Positions 6,379 to 12,218 of a DNA stretch of 12,218 nucleotides are shown here, in pieces. Source of the stretch: Eimeria necatrix. Taxonomy: Eukaryota > Apicomplexa > Conoidasida > Eucoccidiorida > Eimeriidae. The notes beneath the pieces are model-generated. The model worked only from the letters and a program-made list of their open reading frames with translations. It did no database searches and was not told the origin of the DNA. The stretch lies in contig NW_013651738.1 of assembly GCF_000499385.1 (NCBI RefSeq), forward strand, positions 1 through 12,218, written 5' to 3'. The translations under genes were made by a program, and so were the position numbers. Numbering within the stretch: the stretch's first letter is position 1; each line of letters opens with the position of its first letter.

Positions 6379-6742
6379 CACCACGTGGGATTCTGTGGAA
6401 AAAAGGGGAACCAGGAGGATGCTTTCTGATAGCGCGGGAGACGAGTATTGGAGCCAGTATTTGCAGCCGTATGTCGTCAAACTGCAGGCTGTATGTTCAC
6501 AGGTTTTGTGTTTTGTCAGTGGCAGAGACATTGCGTGCCGCAAGCGTTACCCATTACGTTTCAGTCTTTTCACAGAAAGCGTGGGGATCGATGCAGGTCA
6601 AAATGCCTGTAATACATGTTCAACTCGACCAAAGCGGTTAGTGCGGGCGTTGCCAGTCTGTTCGTCGTGTGTGATGAGGGTTTTGGTTTGTAAGGCTATT
6701 TCTACATTCCTGCCCTTAGCTGACTTCTGCGAAAATACGTAG
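6371..6742 (+). CDS. Ambiguous open block, two overlapping frames
   Basis: One frame starts at GTG and runs 123 codons (TTWDSVEKRGTRRMLSDSAG, DEYWSQYLQPYVVKLQ). A second frame is open from 6318 to 6644 for 108 codons (APRGILWKKGEPGGCFLIAR). It could follow the block at 6151 by splicing from AAAG|GTATTT (6319) to CCTAG (6378), an intron of 60 bases. Both cannot be real over their full lengths. The first has the more protein-like charge balance up to CAG|GTTTTG near 6501, after which it becomes cysteine-rich and unconvincing. Confidence 0.2.
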   Translation: MPSTTWDSVEKRGTRRMLSDSAGDEYWSQYLQPYVVKLQAVCSQVLCFVSGRDIACRKRYPLRFSLFTESVGIDAGQNACNTCSTRPKRLVRALPVCSSCVMRVLVCKAISTFLPLADFCENT

Positions 6743-6813
6743 GACCTTAGGCGTTATTGAGGCTACACCGTGCAGATTTACCAGCAAGTGTTTAAGAGCT
6801 CTTCTGCATTCAT

Positions 6814-6984
6814 ATGCTCCAAAGCCACGAGATTTTGAGAGCCTCAGATACACCGCAACTGCTGAAAGCTAGTGAGATTGAACGTCTGGCGCTGCGCAAA
6901 CATTATGGTGCGTGCCTCTGCCGCTGCGGGGATATGGGGGTTCGCGCTTCCATTTTGCGGAGGAATGTAGAGGTAGAACAGTAG
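6814..6984 (+). CDS. Candidate exon or small ORF, 56 codons
   Basis: The frame runs from ATG at 6814 to TAG at 6982. It begins MLQSHEILRASDTPQLLKAS and continues EIERLALRKHY, an amphipathic, charged stretch in purine-rich DNA. It reaches CAT TAT G|GTGCGT (6910), a good donor, and beyond that turns cysteine- and glycine-rich. I read it as an exon ending at 6909 rather than a whole small gene. A possible continuation begins after GCTTCTACAG near 7038, in matching phase, but that block is not convincing by itself. Confidence 0.25.
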   Translation: MLQSHEILRASDTPQLLKASEIERLALRKHYGACLCRCGDMGVRASILRRNVEVEQ

Positions 6985-7251
6985 TGTATTCTGCTGTTTG
7001 TGTAAGCCTGTTGTCTTTTAATTAGCTGCTTCTACAGGAGACATCAACGTCTTGTTGCAAATAGGCATTTGCATTGGACCTGCTAGATGTGTCTACAGCA
7101 CCAGATATCTGATCAGCCCGTTTCAACAACAGTTTTGTCGTGGGATCCTGTACATCAGATTTCATCCTGGCATATTCGAGCACTTTTATTCTATTTCTTT
7201 TATGCAGGCGTCGAGCGGTATGCAGAGGTGCAACGGAAAGCGCATGTTTGA

Positions 7252-7494
7252 ATAGAAAACGTATATACTTCATTCACTTCCGGTAAATGTGGAATACTTC
7301 ACAGGGTTTACAAAGTCGCTGTTCCTGTTCATAGGTCACGCAAGCAGCGCTTAGTAGCTGTTTTCCCATTGCCTGTGTCACCTGTGCTTATTCCCTATGC
7401 GAGAAGCCCAAAGTCGATTTATTTATGGCTGCCACATGAACAATTTGGACGTCACGCTGCACGCCTTCAATATTCGTGGCTGCCTGGTTCTTAG
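7252..7494 (+). CDS. Candidate terminal exon, 80 open codons
   Basis: The frame is open from after a TGA at 7249 to TAG at 7492-7494. After ATACTTCACAG (7304) it reads VYKVAVPVHRSRKQRLVAVF, PLPVSPVLIPYARSPKS and IYLWLPHEQFGRHAARLQYS. It is basic and proline-rich, with almost no acidic residues. An upstream partner could be the frame ending at CGC AT|GTTTGA (7246), which is phase-compatible. There is no recognised family, and chance openness cannot be excluded. Confidence 0.22.
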   Translation: MENVYTSFTSGKCGILHRVYKVAVPVHRSRKQRLVAVFPLPVSPVLIPYARSPKSIYLWLPHEQFGRHAARLQYSWLPGS

Positions 7495-7728
7495 AGTGAC
7501 GTAGCTAACTAAGCTTGCATCAGGATACTATTTGTATTGAAGAATGCAATGCCTAGGCAGTACGCAAGCAGAGCAATCTTCCACGTGGGTATCATGGATT
7601 GCTTGTCAGAAAAGTAGGGCGGTGCGTATTGCGCTGCGGCATACACCTTTTTGCACCACCAGTGGCTGCCCTGTCGCTGGAGGCGTGTGATAATTTTATT
7701 AAAATAGAATCCTGTGCAACTGAAGTAG

Positions 7729-7983
7729 TCTCGCTGTCTGTGGTTAAGTATAAATCAAAATTGGACTGGAGTCAGCACGGTGCAGCGCACGGTAAGAAAG
7801 CGCGTCCCTGACGGAAAAGCTTTCGGGAGCCAGACAGTCAGTGGTGCCATTAAACGTTCGGCAGGAACAGTAGTTACGGCTACAGATATGGAAAAAAATG
7901 CAAAGGGGAGGCGACCATTAGTGTACAAATCATACACAGCTGTGCAATTGGGCCTCCATAGATACACGTTATTGTTCGTATAA
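7729..7983 (+). CDS. Candidate basic open frame, 84 codons plus stop
   Basis: The frame is open from after TAG at 7726 to TAA at 7981-7983. It contains RTVRKRVPDGKAFGSQTVSG, AIKRSAGTVVTATDMEKNAK and GRRPLVYKSYTAVQL. The plus strand turns strongly A/G-rich over 7780-7920, unlike the T-rich DNA before it, which favours coding on this strand. There is no ATG near the 5' end (first ATG near 7888), so it would be an exon or a decayed gene. A donor-like ACG|GTAAGA lies inside it at 7791. The product is unknown. Confidence 0.25.
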   Translation, partial: SRCLWLSINQNWTGVSTVQRTVRKRVPDGKAFGSQTVSGAIKRSAGTVVTATDMEKNAKGRRPLVYKSYTAVQLGLHRYTLLFV

Positions 7984-9434
7984 CTTTGAATCCTCATTCT
8001 GAGTTTTCATCAAGAGGGGACGTTCGTACAGGCTATTTTAGTGTGGCCGTACGCTGTGGATACGCTGTGTCAATGGATATGCGAAGGAAGTATCTCTGTC
8101 CCTCTATTCAGCGTCAATCGCGTGTTGTACAGTAAGTAGCAACTCCTCAATTCCGTTAGTGAAATATCCCGTTGGGGTTTCTCTGGCCACAGGTCTTTGG
8201 TGCAACGCCTGTAATATTTTGCGATCCCCCAATCGTCTTACAAGATGCCAAATACATTACAAGTTGCCAAATACAAGTTGGTGAGTGCCTGCAAAATGAT
8301 CGCACCAATGTACAGGGATGGACTATCTCAGGTTGTTGCGGAACCTTTCTGAGACATTAAATTTTTGTGTAAAATGCAACATGAACAGCATGCTTGCAGC
8401 AGGGTGGTTTTCGCGTTGAACGGAGTTCATTCTTGTATGCTTAACAACAGACAGTACGGCGTGACGAAAGCAAGATTTGTTTTGCAAATCTAGAACGCCA
8501 CATTCGTTTCGTTAGGGTTGGCACACCATGGAAACATTTTCAAAGTAAGGGGGTGTGAACATGTGAACTTTCAAACGGTGTACCTCCTACCGTCACATGG
8601 CCGTGAAGAAATTCCAACTTAGGTAGCAGAAGTGAAGTTTTACGAATGTAGGCAGCGAAGTGTAAGAAAGAGGGTACTTGAATAAAGCCGTTGTTTACTT
8701 TTCCCTGGCAGATTGTAGGTGCTCAAGAGATAGGAAATGTCGTAGAGATACCAATGTTTCAGTGCGCAACACCTCCTGGTTAATCATGGTGCTTCGCCAA
8801 TGGAGATTGCTCATATCCGCACTGTTTCTTGGGTGTTTTTGTCACGGTATTGATAATACGATGTGGCCAAAATAAGCTAGTACGCCGTGTTCTGCCTTGA
8901 GGTTGTTGTGCATGTTTAAGGAATTCATTGCAAGGACTGAGTTGAATTACAGATATTGGATTCTGTAGAATTTCTCGTTCCAGGCATAGAGAGCTTTGTA
9001 GATTCACTCAGCATTGTCAAACGCATTTCTAGGGAGTAAGCGGAAAGGCGACTTACCAACATGCGATGCTTTAGCCAGATTGTTTCTAGGTATGTTCCAA
9101 AGCATCTGTGCCGTGTCCTTGAAAATTTTTGAATGACTTTTGCTCTGGCAAGACGTACAAAGCATATTGAATTGGCTGCCAAAACACAACAGCATTGCAC
9201 TAGAAACTTCACGGGCCTTACGAATTTCAAATTGTTTGCAGGAGATGGTGGGCAATTGGGCTAAAGCTAGTTAGTCCGAGTGCCCTGTATCGCATTAGTA
9301 TACGCGAAAATGAGTTTAACGATGCCGCCCCTGCCATAGATCTGCGCCTGTGTTGAGTAGAAGAGGGGAACTGGTGATAGACTGTTTTGGAGACGCACGC
9401 TGAGTAGCCGACGCAGCCGTTCTGAGGGTAGCAG
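7984..9434. other. No gene supported; small repeat only
   Basis: Several frames of 60-100 codons on either strand fall in this stretch, but none has charge balance, splice signals and composition that agree. A consensus-like donor (GTGAGT, 8280) follows the short repeat at 8240-8277. A minus-strand frame at 8925-9230 (101 codons) is the longest; it is basic and methionine-rich, without recognised motifs. I see no tRNA, rRNA or mobile element. Confidence 0.4.
8240..8277. repeat. Imperfect 19-bp tandem duplication
   Basis: ACAAGATGCCAAATACATT (8240-8258) is followed directly by ACAAGTTGCCAAATACAAG (8259-8277), matching at 16 of 19 bases. A GTGAGT donor-like site lies immediately after it. Confidence 0.75.
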
Positions 9435-9629
9435 GTGTTTGGGGAGCTGAAATGCGTTCAGATAAAGCCATTGCAGTGTATTGCACAGTACGCCAAACTA
9501 GACAGCGTTCCAGATGATAAGAAGCGCATAAACACTCACGGAGTGTTGCACAGCATACTCTTTTTGGCATGCGCAGTCGCTATCGTCTCAGGGCGTAAGG
9601 CTGTAACCCAGTTGCTTTTCTGCACTTAA
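9435..9629 (+). CDS. Weak candidate open frame with hydrophobic segment
   Basis: It is open for 64 codons from a GTG, reading CVQIKPLQCIAQYAKLDSVP, then DDKKRINTHG and a hydrophobic GVLHSILFLACAVAIVSG that could span a membrane. There is no ATG, no clear acceptor and no partner exon. The length is ordinary for chance. Confidence 0.12.
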   Translation: MFGELKCVQIKPLQCIAQYAKLDSVPDDKKRINTHGVLHSILFLACAVAIVSGRKAVTQLLFCT

Positions 9630-10128
9630 TATTGTCAGACATCACGAGTTGCTTTACAGGCCTGGCTTCATAACAAAACGAAGCCGCTGCGCGTGCTGTA
9701 AGCTCATAAGGCACACTTCCAGCTAGTATGTCCGGCTTGACGAGGTGACAGGCACCCTTTAGCGGCTGCACTAGGTTTCTGCCCTGCTTTGAGAGCTCAG
9801 AGTATTAAAAATTGGGGTAGAGTGTTTGGAGTTCGGAAAAAATTGAGGTTCGGGATTTAGAAGCTACGATTCCAAGTTTAGGATTTACTGTTAGTCTAGT
9901 GCGCATTGCACCTGCACCTGCGGCTGCACATGGTGCAGTTGAGCAGTGAAGCCTTCCTAGCATGCTTACTTCTAGTGTTGTGCCGAGCATAGTCAGTCAA
10001 CTCCGAATTGTGACTTTAAATCATGAGATTACTTTTTTGAGGCTGTGCTTGAAAACCAAAATAGAGAAAGAAATGCTATCATGATACAGTCGAGCTGCGC
10101 CCCTCGTGTCTTTGCTACTCAGACGCGT
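9630..10128. other. No supportable feature
   Basis: No coding block, RNA gene or strong repeat is seen here. A six-base stem (GGCTTC/GAAGCC) near 9663-9684 is too small to mean anything. One GCATGC lies at 9960. Confidence 0.4.
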
Positions 10129-10178
10129 GCACACGCCATGAAGACCGACCAGTGCACATGCCATGAAGACCGACCAGT
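10129..10178. repeat. 25-bp tandem repeat, two copies
   Basis: Two 25-base units, 10129-10153 and 10154-10178, differ at a single base (GCACACGCC against GCACATGCC) and share CATGAAGACCGACCAGT. The unit length is not a multiple of three. It lies in an otherwise featureless stretch. Confidence 0.97.
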
Positions 10179-10767
10179 GCGTTTGTGTTTGCGCTTCTCG
10201 GTTTCATGAAAGTGCTCAGCTCATGCGATTATTTTCCTGTTTCGTGCTGCCCTTTGATAATTTTGCAAGTCGTATATAGTGCGGAAAGACTAATCGTCGC
10301 TTTTGCTTATGTATGTTTTGCATTGGCCAAGCTTGTGAGAGCAAACTTTGTTACGTCTGCTGTAGCCAGACGCAAGTCAATTTGTAGTATGCATTCGAAC
10401 AAGACATGAATACAAATGGCAACGCTGATCAAACAGGAGTGACGTTGACCTAATAAGGTGTCACCTGAAGATAATGTTTCATTTTTTGGCTGCATCTATG
10501 CAATAGGGATGCACTTTTCTATCATTGGGAAATGCCACAATTTTTTAGGACCGATAGACATTCATGCGTTCGAGTGAAGTAGGAACAATGTGTTTGAATG
10601 CTATTTTTCCAGCAGACCTGACAATCTTTACAATCCTGTGAACCCTGTGCCCGAACCCGCCTATGCAAAGGGTTACACGCAAGCCCTGGCTATACGGAAG
10701 TAACAGTATGGAGCTGCTAGAGTAGCTATTGAGAATACTACGCGGATAGTTCTATTGAGCGCGAGCA
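10179..10767. other. No supportable gene
   Basis: A 74-codon frame at 10185-10409 starts at GTG and is hydrophobic and cysteine-rich, as T-rich noncoding DNA often reads. No splice signals agree with it, and nothing else was found. Confidence 0.4.
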
Positions 10768-10995
10768 ATGCAATCACATAGGTGGTACACAAATGTCCCA
10801 CTCGCTGCATCATGGCCTTTCGATGGGACAACGTTCCATACGAATTTTCTAGTCCAAAGAAAGGGACATTATATTTCTGCAGAACCGTCCTATGAGTTCA
10901 AAGACTGCTTTGACTCTGCGTTGCTTGTAATGTCCCCTGTGTTTTCAAAAGAAGAAGCAATCTGGAAGCGAAGCTCCAATGACGCGGAATATTAG
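10768..10995 (+). CDS. Candidate small ORF, 75 codons, unknown product
   Basis: The frame runs from ATG at 10768 to TAG at 10993-10995. It contains FDGTTFHTNFLVQRKGHYIS, AEPSYEFKDCFDSALLVMSP and VFSKEEAIWKRSSNDAEY. Charged residues are about twice as frequent as random translation would give, and the DNA is A-rich over 10855-10990. The stop overlaps an ATG at 10979 that opens the next frame. No membrane segment or known family was seen. It could be a whole small gene or a last exon. Confidence 0.32.
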   Translation: MQSHRWYTNVPLAASWPFDGTTFHTNFLVQRKGHYISAEPSYEFKDCFDSALLVMSPVFSKEEAIWKRSSNDAEY

Positions 10996-11233
10996 TAAAC
11001 GTAAGCAATTATCTACTTACATTTGTGAAGATCGTAAGTGCTGTGAAGATCGTAAGTGCAGCGAGCATGCTCGGAGATTGCCCGCTCTGGAGAGTAGCTC
11101 CGGAGTCATCAGGTTACTCGTCTCAATATCCCATACCAGGCGGTTTTACATATTGTCATTTGTCAGCGTAATTCACATACAAGCAAAGTGGATCATTCTG
11201 TTTCTTCACGCAGTTGGCATTAACTGTAATTGA
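10979..11233 (+). CDS. Weak candidate ORF with duplicated CEDRKC
   Basis: An 84-codon frame from ATG at 10979 overlaps the end of the preceding ORF by 17 bases. It translates the 18-bp duplication at 11024-11059 as two CEDRKC units. After that it becomes hydrophobic (YILSFVSVIHIQAKWIILFL). The duplication itself shows no sign of selection for protein. I treat this as a frame of interest, not a likely gene. Confidence 0.15.
   Translation: MTRNISKRKQLSTYICEDRKCCEDRKCSEHARRLPALESSSGVIRLLVSISHTRRFYILSFVSVIHIQAKWIILFLHAVGINCN
11024..11059. repeat. Exact 18-bp tandem duplication containing GTAAGT
   Basis: TGTGAAGATCGTAAGTGC occurs twice in direct succession with no mismatch. Each unit contains a CG|GTAAGT-like donor core (TCGTAAGT). 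The exact match suggests a recent event. A GCATGC follows at 11065. Confidence 0.98.
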
Positions 11234-12218
11234 TGATGCAGGCCACTTGACTTGACCACATAAGGGATAGGGAACAGTCTCGTTTTGGGACTGCAGTTTG
11301 CATCAGAACGTTTGCAAATAATTTGGTGCACATATTCCGCTTGTGATTTCTTAGCTTGTCCTTCATATTGAGGATATGTGCAGTTGCGGAGATATGCGTA
11401 AATAGAGAACCTGTAGAACCAGGAGTTGGTGCGCATTCTATTTGCAATAGTGCATAGTGGCTTAGTTACGCCGCATCACGGAGAAATACGCTTTACAGCA
11501 GCTCCGTGTAGGGCTATTTTCGGTCGCTTTGAGCACGTCTAATTTGATGCCAAGCATTATCTACAGCAGCTGTGAAGCGGACTGTATGAACTTTCCGAAG
11601 CCAGGGGTCTCGCATGTGTAGGAACCTGGGAGATGACTCCTTCGTCACGCCAGGCCCCAGAAGCTTTTTCCTCATCCGGTTATGTTATTATTGGCCCCAG
11701 CAGGCAAGGTGTGGACCCTTGCTTACTTTTCAGTTCGAGTTCGGCATCAAATCTCAAGTGCCACATGACTGAATGCAGTTGTTAATCAAGTTCTTTTCTT
11801 CGCGGGGCTGGGCACCACATTTTGCATAGAGAGGTTGCCGGAGCTCTAATCAAAGGCCGTGCGTTCTACTAGGTTCTCTGAATGCCGGTGCAGCGCAACT
11901 TTTGGACTTTCTTGGGTGAATGAGTACTGAGCATTTTACCGTGCAGGTGTTCGTCTGCGGTGTTGTCAGCTCTAGGCGTGTTTCATTCTTCTGCGCACCA
12001 CAATCACGAAGCACACTTTGTACTGATTATGCGTCTGCAGCGCGAGTGGTTTTGAAGTGTCGTATACTGCGTAGTTAGCGTCCATTAGCGGTAGAACTGC
12101 GCCCTTATGTGAGGAATACGCTCTAGGTTTGTCATCAAAGGCGTCCTGCAGCAAAACGCATTCAGGCTTTGCTCAGATGCTCTACGCCACGTGGTGCTGC
12201 CGAATGAAACGTATGAGG
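11234..12218. other. No supportable feature
   Basis: Minus-strand frames of 60-76 codons (11206-11447, 11972-12154) have neither splice context nor convincing residues. I see no RNA gene, repeat or mobile element. A short direct recurrence of GGCCCCAG (11653 and 11693) is within chance. Confidence 0.4.

Noticed and set aside
7052..7255. 67-codon plus frame and the overlapping minus-strand 83-codon frame (7022-7273)
   Set aside because: Both are open because the stretch is poor in stops. A good acceptor-like tract (TTCTTTTATGCAG, ending 7207) inside it suggests the left part is intron. Neither frame has agreeing composition.
9663..9684. GGCTTC/GAAGCC stem-loop
   Set aside because: A six-base stem with a ten-base loop is expected by chance many times in 12 kb.
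1..12218. A CRISPR array, tRNA or rRNA gene, transposase or phage gene
   Set aside because: I looked for repeated spacers, T-loop motifs, rRNA core motifs and long mobile-element frames and saw none.

Overview
The window looks like nuclear DNA of a eukaryote rather than a bacterium. It has no long intact gene, no ribosome-binding sites ahead of the open frames and no recognisable bacterial family, and many blocks are bounded by GT..AG splice-like signals. The plus strand is rich in T and G over roughly the first 7 kb, as sense-strand introns often are. It is broken by A/purine-rich islands that stay open in one frame and begin after AG or end at GTAAGT, GTGAGC or GTGCGT. GCATGC occurs 11 times (about 3 expected by chance), and that core is the well-known TGCATGC promoter element of coccidian Apicomplexa. 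A coccidian or related alveolate is my best guess, held weakly. No protein family was recognised, so every coding call below is a candidate without a function.

Layout. Positions 1-732: a frame open from the left edge that can be spliced at consensus sites to a short terminal exon. 1023-2007: overlapping open blocks on the plus strand with uncertain splicing. 2278-2568: a candidate exon whose stop codon is the first three bases of a near-perfect 89-base hairpin (2566-2654). 2894-3388: a 164-codon open frame with an exon-like core ending at GTAAGT. 3513-5206: two diverged tandem copies of a roughly 0.75 kb segment with a 207-base unique spacer. Each copy carries a small plus-strand ORF with matching ATG and TAA. 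The second is intact (91 codons) and the first is broken by an AC-dinucleotide slip. 5406-6378: the best multi-exon chain, three blocks joined in phase 0. 6371-7983: several short open blocks that cannot be joined with certainty. 7984-10767: almost nothing supportable beyond a perfect-length 25-bp tandem repeat and a short imperfect repeat. 10768-11233: two small ORFs overlapping by 17 bases, the second holding an exact 18-bp duplication. 11234-12218: nothing recognised.

The most distinctive signals are the long hairpin and the tandem duplication. In the duplication, substitutions concentrate at codon position 3 and are fewest at position 2, while the 80 bases after the stop are much better conserved than the coding part. 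Because the number of long ORFs is only slightly above what random sequence of this composition gives, exon calls rest on splice signals, composition islands and the duplicate comparison, not on length alone.
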